Below, in pieces: positions 34,193 to 43,227 of a stretch of 43,227 bases of DNA. The DNA is taken from NCBI GenBank assembly GCA_001276605.1, contig JXSN01000002.1, positions 1 through 43,227 on the forward strand, written 5' to 3'. The notes below the pieces were generated by a model. It made no database searches, had not been told where the DNA came from, and saw only the letters and a list, made by a program, of their open reading frames with translations. This stretch comes from Achromatium sp. WMS2. GTDB taxonomy: Bacteria; Pseudomonadota; Gammaproteobacteria; Chromatiales; Chromatiaceae. The stretch's first letter is position 1. Each line of letters begins with the position of its first letter. The position numbers were made by a program, and so were the translations under genes.

Positions 34193-36340
34193 TTAATCTA
34201 AAGTTTCCAGATTGGCATATGCTATTACCAACCACTTAGTTCCGAATCTTAAGAAATGCACCTGTGCCCTGGCCGAACTGCCTTGTCCTTCCAGGTTTAG
34301 TATGGTACCAACCCCAAACTTACTGTGCATAACCCGTCGTCCAATCCTTAAATTGCTAACATTTTTATCCTGGTATTTAGGCACATGCTTGAATTGGGGA
34401 ATGGCATCCTTACTTCCTTTAACTCCCTTAATTTCCTCAATAAAACGTGAAGGCTGAATGTGGGAATATTCGTTACCGTAGATACGTCGCGATTTAGCGT
34501 GCGTCAGATATAATTTTTGCATAGCCCTGGTGATACCCACATAACACAAACGACGTTCCTCCTCAATACCATTCGGGCTATTAAAACACATCTGGTGCGG
34601 AAATAAACCCTCTTCTACCCCAACTATAAATACCAGCGGAAATTCCAAACCTTTAGCAGCATGTAACGTCATCAACTGTACAGCATTACTGGTATTAGGA
34701 TTAGCTGTATCCTCAGCCTCCAAAGCAGAATTGGCTAAAAAGATATCCAAATTAACTTCGGATACTGTACCATATTCCCTAGCAAAGCGCCGGCTAACGT
34801 TCACTAATTCGGCTAAATTATCCTGGCGATCAATTTCAGTTCCATCTTTTAGACTACCATAATAATCCGGTAATTTACTAGTCTCGATAATTTTGGCTAC
34901 AGTTTGAAATAATTCTAAACCTTGAGTTTCATTGCGTAAGGACTCCAGCATTTTGGTAAAAGTCTCTAAGGCATTAATAGCGCGTTTTCCCAGAATATCG
35001 CTTGGAATTGTAGCCACAGCCTGCCACAAAGAAGATCCTTCTGTCATTGCATGATTTTTAAGTAGATCTATGGTACGTTTACCTATGCCTTTCGGTGGTA
35101 TTCCAGCTGCACGCTCAAAAGAAATATCATCATGTGGATTTGCTACCAAGCGTAAATAAGCAAGGGCGTCTTTAATTTCTGCACGCTCGAAAAATTTAAC
35201 GCCGCCATATACTCGGTACGGGATTTGAGCCTGTAGTAACGCCTCCTCAAACAGTTGCGATTGAGAGCTGGTGCGATATAGTATGGCTATATTTGCCAGA
35301 TTGGGATTTTTGGAGGAAAAATCAAGTATATTTTTTACTACAAATTCCGCTTCATTTAGCTCGTTGTAAGCATTGTAAATCTCAACACTATCTTCATTCG
35401 TGCTAGCTGTCCACAAAGTTTTACCTAACCTAGCATTATTATAACTAATCAAACTATTAGCGGCTTCAAGAATTGCTTTGGTAGAGCGATAATTTTGTTC
35501 CAGTCGAATTAACTGGGTATTACTCAGATCATTCTGCAAAGATTGAATATTTTCTACGCGTGCCCCCCGCCAACCGTAGATTGCCTGATCATCATCACCT
35601 ACGGCAAAGATGCATTCACGGCCACCAGCGAGTAAACGCAGCCAGGCATACTGTATAGTATTAGTGTCTTGAAATTCATCTACCAACAAGTGTTTAAAAC
35701 GCATTTGATAGTGCTGTAGCAACGGTGGATTATCACGTAAAGTTTCATGAGCCAATAAAAGTAATTCAGCAAAATCTAATTGCCCATTGCTGACACATAG
35801 ATCATGATAGGCTTGATATATGTTGAGCATGGTCGCATGATACCTATCACCTTCGGGGGCACTCAAGTATTGTGGCCGTTGCCCCTCATCCTTCTTATGA
35901 TTTATGAACCATTGGGTCTTCCGAGGTGGCCATGCTTTAGGATCCAAGTTTAAAGATAATTGAACACGTTTGATCAACCTTAATTGATCATCAGCATCTA
36001 ATATTTGGAAGTCTCTAGGTATTTTTGCTTGTTCCCAGTGAATACGTAGTAATTTATGTGCTAAACCATGAAATGTTCCAACCCACATATCCGAAATCGA
36101 ATAATCAAGCAAGGCGCTCAGACGTTCGCGTAACTCGCGGGCTGCCTTGTTGGTAAAAGTTACCGCCATAATCGAATGTGGTTGCACTTGTTGTTGAGTA
36201 ACTAGCCAAGCGATGCGATGTACTAAGACCCTAGTTTTCCCGCTTCCCGCGCCTGCTAATATCAGCAAATTACCTAGCGGCGCGGTTACAGCTTGATTTT
36301 GAGCTTTATTTAATTTTCCTAATATTTGATCGATATTCAT
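34193..36340 (-). CDS. uvrD: DNA helicase II (UvrD)
   Basis: ATP-dependent 3'-5' helicase in nucleotide excision and mismatch repair. The 715-residue length and N-terminal LGKLNKAQNQAVTAP match UvrD rather than Rep. Motif I is AGAGSGKTRVLVHRIAWL. Motif Ia is TFTNKAARELRERL. Motif II is DEFQDTN, motif III DDDQAIYGWRGA, and motifs IV-VI include QNYRSTKAILEAAN, LMTLHAAKGLEF and VGITRAMQKLYLTHA. The C-terminal Tudor-like end reads VMHSKFGVGTIL. ATG 36340 is the natural start. It diverges from the TonB receptor gene. Confidence 0.97.
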   Translation of the reverse strand: MNIDQILGKLNKAQNQAVTAPLGNLLILAGAGSGKTRVLVHRIAWLVTQQQVQPHSIMAVTFTNKAARELRERLSALLDYSISDMWVGTFHGLAHKLLRIHWEQAKIPRDFQILDADDQLRLIKRVQLSLNLDPKAWPPRKTQWFINHKKDEGQRPQYLSAPEGDRYHATMLNIYQAYHDLCVSNGQLDFAELLLLAHETLRDNPPLLQHYQMRFKHLLVDEFQDTNTIQYAWLRLLAGGRECIFAVGDDDQAIYGWRGARVENIQSLQNDLSNTQLIRLEQNYRSTKAILEAANSLISYNNARLGKTLWTASTNEDSVEIYNAYNELNEAEFVVKNILDFSSKNPNLANIAILYRTSSQSQLFEEALLQAQIPYRVYGGVKFFERAEIKDALAYLRLVANPHDDISFERAAGIPPKGIGKRTIDLLKNHAMTEGSSLWQAVATIPSDILGKRAINALETFTKMLESLRNETQGLELFQTVAKIIETSKLPDYYGSLKDGTEIDRQDNLAELVNVSRRFAREYGTVSEVNLDIFLANSALEAEDTANPNTSNAVQLMTLHAAKGLEFPLVFIVGVEEGLFPHQMCFNSPNGIEEERRLCYVGITRAMQKLYLTHAKSRRIYGNEYSHIQPSRFIEEIKGVKGSKDAIPQFKHVPKYQDKNVSNLRIGRRVMHSKFGVGTILNLEGQGSSARAQVHFLRFGTKWLVIAYANLETLD

Positions 36341-36461
36341 TGCTATTTTGTATAGTAGATTTTAACGTAATAAAATTGCTATCATTGAATCCTGGTGATG
36401 TAACTATTAATTTTACCTAAATATAGACCAAAATATTAACATACTATAGGAAATATGAAGG

Positions 36462-38447
36462 GTGGAGTACGGATATTTTTTTCAACATAACCGCCGATTT
36501 TTTAAAATATTACAAATCTTAATATTGCTAGTACTTACTGATTTAGACCACACACACCTGGTTTGGGCAGACCAGGCCCCTATAATAATCAATTCCGGGC
36601 AAGTGGAAATTGCAGTACCCAACCCAACAGCTAGCATTGTTGTGATAGAGCAGACAGAGATAGTTGATAGCGGGGCTAAAAATTTGGGTGAATTGTTGCA
36701 AGGACAGGCCGGCTTAAATATACGTAGTGAGTCCGGTGATACTGCTAAGGCCGTTGTTGATATGCGTGGTTTTGGGGCTACAGCTGGTTCTAACACTCTA
36801 ATACTGGTAGATGGCAGAAGACTAAATAATAGTAGTGATTTAGCACCACCAGATTTAAGTGAAATAGACATGGCTACTGTAGAACGCGTTGAAATTATCC
36901 AAGGCAGTGCTGGAACACTGTTTGGAAATCAAGCGGTTGGAGGTGTAATCAATATTATTACTAAAATTCCGGATCAATCTGGAGTAAAAGCCAGAATTGG
37001 AGGTGGTAGTTTTGGAAATTACGAGGCAAATGCCCAGATTACGGGACAATTAGCTGCTAGAACTAATTATCAGCTTCAAGTTAGCAGACAAAGTGGAAGC
37101 CAGGAGCGAGATCGGACCTTGGCAAAGCGTGATAATGTAGGATTACGTTTAGATCATCAATATCATGGGGGGAATGTTTTTTTTAGGTTACAGCATAAAC
37201 AGGATGATAGCCAGTTACCCGGGTCACTATTTCAGAGCGAATTGGCAGCAAATAGATTGCAATCTGTGGCAGCTTACCAGGGAGATTTTAGCGATATTGA
37301 AACTTCAATTGCCCAAATTGGGTTACAACATAACGTAAATACTAACTGGAAATTAGCCGGTGAAGTAAACTATCGTGAGAATAATGGACATTTTCAAATG
37401 AGTGGACGTGGTTGGACCAGTCGCTTTGCCCAAAAACGGAAAATTTTAGGCTTTAATCCACGTATTACAGGGCCTATAGATATATTCCTAACTGATGCCC
37501 AATTGATTGTTGGAGCTGATTATGAAACCACCGACTACGAGTTCGCCAGTAACCGAGGTTTACAAAATGAAGTTCAAGATACCTATTCAGTGTATGCTCA
37601 TTTAAATACTGCACTTACCACTGATTTAAGGCTTAATGTTGGATTGAGACGGGCTGAAATACGTAACAGCATTGAAAACGGTGGCACTCATTATGATCTG
37701 GATGACGGTATAACTGTAGCATCTTTAGGTCTAGAATATGATCCCATGCTAAATTGGCGGTTGTTTGCACGTTGGGACCAAAATTATCGCTTTGCTACAG
37801 TTGACGAACACACTAACGTACTGTTTACCCAACCGGTGGGCTTGAAAAATCAGACCGGGGATTCGTATGAATTCGGTGCTATCTACCATACTGGGGATAT
37901 TAAACTGCAAGCTTTGATGTATGCCTTAAGGTTACATAACGAAATAAGCTTTGATTCCAGTACCTGGTTTAACATAAATCTGCCAGATACAGAGCGTTAT
38001 GGTGGAATCATAGAAGCAAACTGGGCACTCAATAGATTATGGTCTTTAGGTGGAGATTACACGTATACTTCTAGTCGCATCACGGCCGGCCCATTTGAAG
38101 GCAATGACATACCCTTAGTACCAAAGCATAGTGGGCGGTTATTTGTGGATTATGCTGATATTAGCGGCTGGGGGATTAGAGTTACAGGACACTGGCTGGG
38201 CGCCAGGGCATTAGGTGGCGACTTTGCGAATAATTTTAATACCCTACCCAGTTATGAAATTGTGGATATTGCCATGCGCTATCAATTTGGACCATGGTCT
38301 ATATCAGGAAAGATCAATAATGTGCTAGATCACAAATACAATGCAACAGGAGCAATTGGTTTTGATCCAACTATATTCGCAAATGCACCTGCATATTTTC
38401 CCGCATCTGGCCGCAGTTTTTGGTTAACCTTGGACTATACCCCTTAA
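36462..38447 (+). CDS. TonB-dependent outer-membrane receptor
   Basis: Energy-coupled outer-membrane transporter of a metal chelate or cofactor. The 661-residue protein starts at GTG 36462. A signal peptide ends near residue 36 (LVWA-DQAP). The plug domain (about 55-168) has DSGAKNLGELLQGQAGL, VDMRGFG, LILVDGRRLN and VERVEIIQGSAGTLFGNQAVGGVINIIT. The barrel follows and ends SGRSFWLTLDYTP, with the usual GKINNVLDHKY region nearby. No TonB box is clear. It is followed one base later by the zinc-ribbon protein at 38449, suggesting a joint role. Confidence 0.94.
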   Translation: MEYGYFFQHNRRFFKILQILILLVLTDLDHTHLVWADQAPIIINSGQVEIAVPNPTASIVVIEQTEIVDSGAKNLGELLQGQAGLNIRSESGDTAKAVVDMRGFGATAGSNTLILVDGRRLNNSSDLAPPDLSEIDMATVERVEIIQGSAGTLFGNQAVGGVINIITKIPDQSGVKARIGGGSFGNYEANAQITGQLAARTNYQLQVSRQSGSQERDRTLAKRDNVGLRLDHQYHGGNVFFRLQHKQDDSQLPGSLFQSELAANRLQSVAAYQGDFSDIETSIAQIGLQHNVNTNWKLAGEVNYRENNGHFQMSGRGWTSRFAQKRKILGFNPRITGPIDIFLTDAQLIVGADYETTDYEFASNRGLQNEVQDTYSVYAHLNTALTTDLRLNVGLRRAEIRNSIENGGTHYDLDDGITVASLGLEYDPMLNWRLFARWDQNYRFATVDEHTNVLFTQPVGLKNQTGDSYEFGAIYHTGDIKLQALMYALRLHNEISFDSSTWFNINLPDTERYGGIIEANWALNRLWSLGGDYTYTSSRITAGPFEGNDIPLVPKHSGRLFVDYADISGWGIRVTGHWLGARALGGDFANNFNTLPSYEIVDIAMRYQFGPWSISGKINNVLDHKYNATGAIGFDPTIFANAPAYFPASGRSFWLTLDYTP

Positions 38448-38448
38448 A

Positions 38449-39066
38449 TTGGATAATAAATTGCCAACCAATTCTTTAGCTTATAAGGCTGGAAGTCTGG
38501 TTTTTGGGCTGCGTGGAATATCTGGTACCATCATTGATCCACAGCCTATAATAATCAAACTGCAAGAGCTTAATTTCATTGGCCTACCATTGCATGAGGT
38601 GAGTACTTCACAGTTTTTAGTCGGGAATAAATTTTTGCAATGGATAACTTTTATGGGGTGTTCACCCTATGTAGAGTTAGAACCTAATACCGCTGGTAAA
38701 CCATTCTGTCACGTGCGCATCGCCGGACCATGGCCCTACCCACGCCTATGCTACGGTAGCAATACCAAAGGACCGTGTTGCCTTAAATGTCGGAAGCGTT
38801 TTTTACAATGGCGGGCGACGTTAGATATTTGGGAAAAACCAGCTGCGGATACTGTGATATCCTGTGCCCATTGCGGTCACGCACAAAACCCTGTGGATTT
38901 GAATTGGCGGCGTGAGGCTGGTTTGGGACAACTGTTTATAATGGTAGAAAATATTTTCCCTGGAGAAGCGGGGCCTGTTTCAGGATTATTGCCTGAACTC
39001 AAAGATATAACAGGTGGTTATTGGGAATATTTTTATGTAGTCGATGCTCCAAGGCTGCTAATTTGA
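38449..39066 (+). CDS. Unknown protein with a Cys-pair zinc-ribbon-like centre, paired with the TonB receptor
   Basis: Not recognised. The 205-residue protein starts at TTG 38449, one base after the receptor's stop. Two Cys pairs (C111-x2-C114 in CCLKCRK and C139-x2-C142 in CAHCGH) look like a zinc ribbon or metal site in the middle. Trp, Tyr and Gly are frequent in the rest, with hydrophobic stretches but no clear membrane helix. The tight linkage suggests it serves the same uptake pathway, perhaps in handling the metal ligand. No signal peptide was seen, so it would be cytoplasmic. Confidence 0.7.
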   Translation: MDNKLPTNSLAYKAGSLVFGLRGISGTIIDPQPIIIKLQELNFIGLPLHEVSTSQFLVGNKFLQWITFMGCSPYVELEPNTAGKPFCHVRIAGPWPYPRLCYGSNTKGPCCLKCRKRFLQWRATLDIWEKPAADTVISCAHCGHAQNPVDLNWRREAGLGQLFIMVENIFPGEAGPVSGLLPELKDITGGYWEYFYVVDAPRLLI

Positions 39067-39161
39067 ATATTCAAGCACTATGCGCTATTCTTTGATTGTG
39101 ACAAGATTATTGTAGGCTTTAAATTTATCCATAAAAATATAACTCCATGTGAAATTATGCC

Positions 39162-41345
39162 ATGTCTTCTCAAGCGAATATTAAGGTACGTTGCCATAAT
39201 TGTTTTGAAATCTTAAGCAATAAAAGCGCAGCATGTAGCAATTGTGGCCATACAAATAGTGATACTATCGATGCCAACCTGCTGAAACCGTTTACTAAAT
39301 TATTTCATGACCACTATTTAATCGGTTGTCCCATAGGGCAGCCCGGCGGCTTCGGTGTTGTTTATTCAGCCTTAGACATAGGAATAAACTATAATGTTGC
39401 AATAAAAGAGTATTTTCCGTATACTAACAACAAATTAGCCATGCGAATTAGTGGTACCTTTACCGTGCTTCCTCATGCGGAAACCAAACAGTCTTTCGAT
39501 GAATGGAAAGCTCGCTTCCTAGAAGAGGCTAGATTATTGGTTATTTCCAAACATCCACGTATAGTAGATGTAAAAACCGTATTTCAGGAGAACAATACTG
39601 CATATATGGTTATGGAACGCTTATACGGGTTAACCTTGGCTAAATACATGGGAGGATTAACATCTACACCAGATCTTAGGATGGCGTTTATTAAAAAGCT
39701 GATACCACAACAAGCTATAGGTCTATTCAATAATTTACTGGAACCTTTGGAGTTTTTACATTCTTTAGAAAATCCGATAGTGCATAGGGATTTAAATCCA
39801 AATAATATATTCTTGGTGGATGGAAAAATCGATAATGTCAAACTCCTAGATTTTGGTTTAGCCAAGAAATGTTCTACAACTAGCTGTGGTGGTAATGCAT
39901 CTACGAGTTTAGGCTGTGGAAGTCCAAATTTTGCAGCTCCTGAGCAACTTAGCAGTGAATATGGCGACATTACACCAGCTACTGATTGCTATAGTTTAGG
40001 TGTTTGTGTGTATGCTTTATTAACAGGCACGACGCCATTTACTGCTACTTTACGTAAAAGTATAGAATTAGCATCGCCTTTGGCTGACATCAGGGATTTA
40101 GTACCTAATGTCAGTGCTGATTTTGGGGCATTGATTATGGACTGTGTGCAGTTAGATCCAAAGCAGCGGCCCCAAAGTGCCGCAGCGATTAGAGAACGTC
40201 TACAAAACATGGTTCTAATCGATGAGTCACGCGGCCTTTATGTAGGGCCAGATACCCCCATTGGTAGTACCATACTGCCTGGATTCAACGAGATTAAACC
40301 GGAAAATATTAACCCAAAAATCCAGGAAGATGTTCACAAGCCATCCCCAGTTGATTTAGATAAAACCAGAGTACTACGCCCTAAACCCAGATCCAAGACC
40401 CGCCTGCTATTGTTAATGGTGATATTGTTAGCTGTAGCTAATGCTGCAATTTTTATCGCCAAAGCGAATGGTTGGATAGCCGGTTATTTTGCGGATACTC
40501 CTGTAATTATTAATAAACCAGATAATGGTAGTAGTGAATCTAGGCAACCAGCGCTACGTTCCGCCTCTAAGCCCAAGCCCGTTGTCATATCAACATCAAC
40601 ACAACAACCTCCTGTACCACTGGTTATTTCCAAGCCAGACCTCAAACCAGAACCAGGGTCAGTAATCGTGCCGCCGCCACCACAACCTTTGGTCAATGAG
40701 TCCACATTTATTGGTTACCTGGAAAGCAAACATTTGAGTATAGATTCCAAGGGCAATGCCTTAGATACTTTGATGAATATAGTAAATAACCTAGGTCCTG
40801 AGGATAAAATTAATTGGAGTGGAAAACAGCGGTCTAAGTCTGAGATTGAGGCTGACGGACGGCGGCGCATTGCTGAGGCCTATTTTGAATTGATAAGTAG
40901 ACGTTTAAGCAATAAAAATGTTAAATCGGCAGCAGCGCTTTTAGGTAGAGCTAGTGGCATAGATCCATATAATTCGCAATTAGATAGTTTTAGATCTCAA
41001 ATCACGCAACTGGAAAACAAATTACAAGCTGAGGAACAAGCGCGCCGCCGGGCGGCCCGAGAAGCTCAAGAAAGACGGGACAAAGAAGCCAGAATGCAGC
41101 GTGCGAGAGAGGCTCAAGCATCTAGATCAAATTCAGCAAGAAATTCAGGGAGGGAAGGTGGCTATATAACCTTCGATGATGTAAATCAGAATTCATCGGT
41201 ACCAGAACCGCCCACGGGTAATATACCAAGGGAGCAAAGTCGTCGTGATTCTGAGCCAACCCCACCTAGAACCGATACCCAAAATGATACGGGATCTGAA
41301 GATTCATATTGGCAGGATGGCTCTAATGATCCCATACATTGGTAA
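39162..41345 (+). CDS. Ser/Thr protein kinase with N-terminal zinc ribbon and membrane helix
   Basis: Hanks-type kinase, 727 residues. A four-Cys zinc ribbon (C11, C14, C25, C28) leads into the kinase (about 50-350). Key residues are the Gly-rich loop (GQPGGFGVVY), VAIKE (K82), HRDLNPNN (D210), DFG (D230) and APEQL. The HRD-arginine is present, so activation-loop regulation is possible. A membrane helix lies near 414-434 (LLLLMVILLAVANAAIFIA). The C-terminal extracytoplasmic part is Pro-rich, then a helical Arg/Glu-rich coiled coil (about 620-660) and a disordered end. It is probably a membrane sensor kinase; ligand and targets are unknown. Confidence 0.9.
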   Translation: MSSQANIKVRCHNCFEILSNKSAACSNCGHTNSDTIDANLLKPFTKLFHDHYLIGCPIGQPGGFGVVYSALDIGINYNVAIKEYFPYTNNKLAMRISGTFTVLPHAETKQSFDEWKARFLEEARLLVISKHPRIVDVKTVFQENNTAYMVMERLYGLTLAKYMGGLTSTPDLRMAFIKKLIPQQAIGLFNNLLEPLEFLHSLENPIVHRDLNPNNIFLVDGKIDNVKLLDFGLAKKCSTTSCGGNASTSLGCGSPNFAAPEQLSSEYGDITPATDCYSLGVCVYALLTGTTPFTATLRKSIELASPLADIRDLVPNVSADFGALIMDCVQLDPKQRPQSAAAIRERLQNMVLIDESRGLYVGPDTPIGSTILPGFNEIKPENINPKIQEDVHKPSPVDLDKTRVLRPKPRSKTRLLLLMVILLAVANAAIFIAKANGWIAGYFADTPVIINKPDNGSSESRQPALRSASKPKPVVISTSTQQPPVPLVISKPDLKPEPGSVIVPPPPQPLVNESTFIGYLESKHLSIDSKGNALDTLMNIVNNLGPEDKINWSGKQRSKSEIEADGRRRIAEAYFELISRRLSNKNVKSAAALLGRASGIDPYNSQLDSFRSQITQLENKLQAEEQARRRAAREAQERRDKEARMQRAREAQASRSNSARNSGREGGYITFDDVNQNSSVPEPPTGNIPREQSRRDSEPTPPRTDTQNDTGSEDSYWQDGSNDPIHW

Positions 41346-41491
41346 ATGATCGCACTTATATCACCTAATTTATGGTTATTTATAATTTTATATCAAATAG
41401 AGTACAATTAGTTGTAAATATAGAATATAAAATGTAGCACAAGAACATTTACCATGTTTAAATAATAATAACAAACCTGGAAGTCTACTTT
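41346..41491. other. Short AT-rich gap before menB
   Basis: 146 bp, strongly AT-rich, between the kinase and menB. It probably holds the menBA promoter; GGAAG lies upstream of the menB ATG. Confidence 0.4.
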
Positions 41492-42310
41492 ATGTCGTGG
41501 CTATCAATTGCAGCATTGAAGTTTGAAGATATTTTATATCACCAAGATAGTGGAATTGCCAAGATTACTATTAATCGCCCGGAAGTGCGCAATGCCTTTC
41601 GACCGGAAACGGTTAATGAGCTAATTAGCGCATTTAGGCACGCGCATCTAGACCCTAAAATTGGGGTAATTATTTTAACGGGCGCAGGAGATTTGGCCTT
41701 TTGTTCCGGTGGCGATCAAAGGGTCCGCGGCGAAGGTGGATATAAGGACTCTCAAGGCTCTGAGTTTCTCAATGTGCTGGAATTGCAACGCCAAATTAGA
41801 ACTTTGCCAAAACCAGTAATTGCCATGGTTGCAGGCTATGCAATAGGTGGAGGTCATATTTTACACCTGGTGTGTGATCTAACTATTGCCGCTGATAATG
41901 CACGCTTTGGTCAAACCGGACCGCGTGTAGGAAGCTTTGATGGCGGGATGGGAGCTGGTTTATTATCACGAGCTGTAGGTATCAAAAAGGCCAAAGAAAT
42001 TTGGTTTTTATGTCGACAATATGATGCCACAGAGGCATTGAATATGGGATTAGTTAATAAAGTAGTGCCATTGGAGCAGCTTGAACGTGAAACTGTGGAA
42101 TGGTGTCGCCAGATTCTGACTTTGAGTCCCATGGCATTGAGAGTATTAAAAGCAGCATTTAACGCTGATAGTGATGGATTGGCAGGTTTACAGGAATTAG
42201 CTGGCAATGCCACTGCGTTATTTTACATGACTCCGGAGGGGCAAGAAGGACGCAATGCCTTTTTGGAAAAACGCACTCCGGATTTTGATAAATTTAAGCG
42301 CCGGCCATAA
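41492..42310 (+). CDS. menB: 1,4-dihydroxy-2-naphthoyl-CoA synthase
   Basis: Closes the second ring of the naphthoquinone nucleus from o-succinylbenzoyl-CoA in menaquinone synthesis; cytoplasmic crotonase-family enzyme. The 272 residues match MenB. Diagnostic segments are [71 protein letters not shown], and the C-terminal [14 protein letters not shown]. menA follows after 2 bp, so both are likely one transcript. Confidence 0.97.
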   Translation: MSWLSIAALKFEDILYHQDSGIAKITINRPEVRNAFRPETVNELISAFRHAHLDPKIGVIILTGAGDLAFCSGGDQRVRGEGGYKDSQGSEFLNVLELQRQIRTLPKPVIAMVAGYAIGGGHILHLVCDLTIAADNARFGQTGPRVGSFDGGMGAGLLSRAVGIKKAKEIWFLCRQYDATEALNMGLVNKVVPLEQLERETVEWCRQILTLSPMALRVLKAAFNADSDGLAGLQELAGNATALFYMTPEGQEGRNAFLEKRTPDFDKFKRRP

Positions 42311-42312
42311 TT

Positions 42313-43197
42313 ATGAGCAATGCAATACTTGTAACTAAGCCACCCATGTTTACTGTATGGTGGTTAGCTATTCGTCCAAAAACATTGAGTTTATCTTGGA
42401 TCCCGGTGCTAGTAGGTACCAGTCTGGCTTGGCAGGAGCAAGGACGAATCGCATGGATCGCAGCATTTGCCGCCGGTATGGCCGCGATCCTAATTCAAAT
42501 AGGGACCAATTTACATAATGATGCCAAAGATTTTGAACGTGGCATCGATCGGCCCGACCGTCAAGGACCAGCGCGCGTTACTGCCATGGGGTGGTTAACT
42601 AGCACGCAAGTACGTAATGCCGCCTACTTAGCTTTTGGTCTAGCTTTAGTAATCGGGTGTTATCTAATTTGGTTGGGTGGATTATTCATATTTATTCTAG
42701 GAATGCTATCAATAATTTCTGGATTGGCCTACACTGGTGGCCCCAAACCAATTGCATACGGATGGTCAGGAGAGCTATTCGTATTCCTATTCTTCGGAGT
42801 GGGTGCGGTTGTAGGTAGTTACTATTTGAGCACTAATCACGTATCCTGGACGGCTATAATTGTAGGTGCAGCCTTGGGACTGCTGGCGGCGGCAGTATTG
42901 ACGGTTAACAATTACAGGGATATTGTCAGCGACAGTAAAGTTGGTAAAAAAACCCTTGCCATCCAAATTGGGCAATTTGCGACTCAAATTGTGTATGCTG
43001 TCTTTCTGCTTGCTCCCTTTCCGTTATTAATGGTAGGTGTTTGGTACGGTCATCTACCGATACTACCATTGTCGGCACTACCTTTTGCTTTATGGTTAAC
43101 CTTAATATTTTTTAAGACTCCACCCAGTCCAAAGAATAGGAATACGAATAGCTCTCCTGACCATCCGTATGCAATTGGTTTGGGGCCACCAGTGTAG
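42313..43197 (+). CDS. menA: 1,4-dihydroxy-2-naphthoate polyprenyltransferase, 3' end chimeric
   Basis: Attaches the polyprenyl tail to dihydroxynaphthoate in the inner membrane. The sequence through about residue 273 (43131) is a normal MenA with several helices and the metal-diphosphate motif [20 protein letters not shown]. Beyond 43131 the sequence is an exact reverse complement of 42699-42794, so the last residues to the stop at 43197 ([18 protein letters not shown] and following) are not a genuine C terminus. The true end of the gene lies outside this window. The start ATG is 2 bp after menB. Confidence 0.85.
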   Translation: MSNAILVTKPPMFTVWWLAIRPKTLSLSWIPVLVGTSLAWQEQGRIAWIAAFAAGMAAILIQIGTNLHNDAKDFERGIDRPDRQGPARVTAMGWLTSTQVRNAAYLAFGLALVIGCYLIWLGGLFIFILGMLSIISGLAYTGGPKPIAYGWSGELFVFLFFGVGAVVGSYYLSTNHVSWTAIIVGAALGLLAAAVLTVNNYRDIVSDSKVGKKTLAIQIGQFATQIVYAVFLLAPFPLLMVGVWYGHLPILPLSALPFALWLTLIFFKTPPSPKNRNTNSSPDHPYAIGLGPPV

Positions 43198-43227
43198 GCC
43201 AATCCAGAAATTATTGATAGCATTCCT
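42699..43227. repeat. 96-bp inverted duplication at the window end (probable chimera)
   Basis: Bases 43132-43227 are identical to the reverse complement of 42699-42794. The spacer is 337 bp. Near-identity (TGGGTG) continues at the junction, as in template-switch microhomology. It runs through coding sequence of menA, which no natural repeat needs to do, so an amplification or assembly chimera is the best explanation. Confidence 0.85.

Noticed and set aside
36341-36461. Cobalamin riboswitch upstream of the TonB receptor
   Set aside because: The gap is only 121 bp and no B12-box or paired stems were seen.

Overview
The window reads as a chromosomal segment of a gammaproteobacterium, probably an uncultured one. 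Support comes from SspB beside a petABC bc1 operon, a DUF3301 protein, a Pseudomonas-type S-methyl-5'-thioinosine phosphorylase, UvrD, an HD-domain CCA-adding enzyme, Slt70 and an LpxL/HtrB acyltransferase. Bases look moderately AT-rich. GTG and TTG starts are frequent (adk, trx, cca, porin, TonB receptor, DUF3301). A caspase-like protein, a Ser/Thr kinase with a zinc ribbon, a Sel1 protein and many short palindromic repeats would fit large sulfur bacteria of the Thiotrichales, but that placement is inference. No rRNA, intact tRNA, CRISPR array, phage module or complete insertion sequence was seen.

Layout. 1-703: repeat-rich non-coding DNA with a 205-bp element bounded by perfect 33-bp inverted repeats. 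704-3958: caspase-MORN protein, class I glutamine amidotransferase, ferrochelatase. 3959-4773: non-coding region with foldable sequence. 4774-8977: unknown 480-aa protein, then rnhB, lipid A acyltransferase and an outer-membrane porin on the minus strand. 9273-13325: EF-hand-like protein, thioredoxin, adenylate kinase, lytic transglycosylase. 13615-18908: DUF3754 and DUF3301 proteins, sspB, then petA-petB-petC. 19498-24569: hemerythrin, cca, tyrS and Fe superoxide dismutase, with unlisted small ORFs between them. 24840-28576: a promoter followed by four co-directional genes: a small Cys-rich membrane protein, a Sel1 protein, and a closely spaced pair (winged-helix-like protein plus P-loop ATPase) that is the best candidate for an undescribed system. 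28577-29223: repeats and hairpins. 29224-36340: PhoX-like DUF839 protein, then def, phosphohexomutase, MTIP and uvrD on the minus strand. 36462-43131: TonB receptor with a zinc-ribbon partner, Ser/Thr kinase, menB and menA.

How genes work together. PetABC passes electrons from quinol to cytochrome c. Its cytochrome b has a PVWY instead of PEWY Qo motif. MenB and MenA make menaquinone, so the cell probably uses more than one quinone. Ferrochelatase supplies heme. SodB, thioredoxin and the hemerythrin protein fit life at oxic-anoxic boundaries.

The last 96 bases (43132-43227) are an exact reverse complement of 42699-42794 inside menA. This looks like an inverted chimera of the type made by multiple displacement amplification, so the called 3' end of menA is probably an artefact and the window may end at a contig edge.
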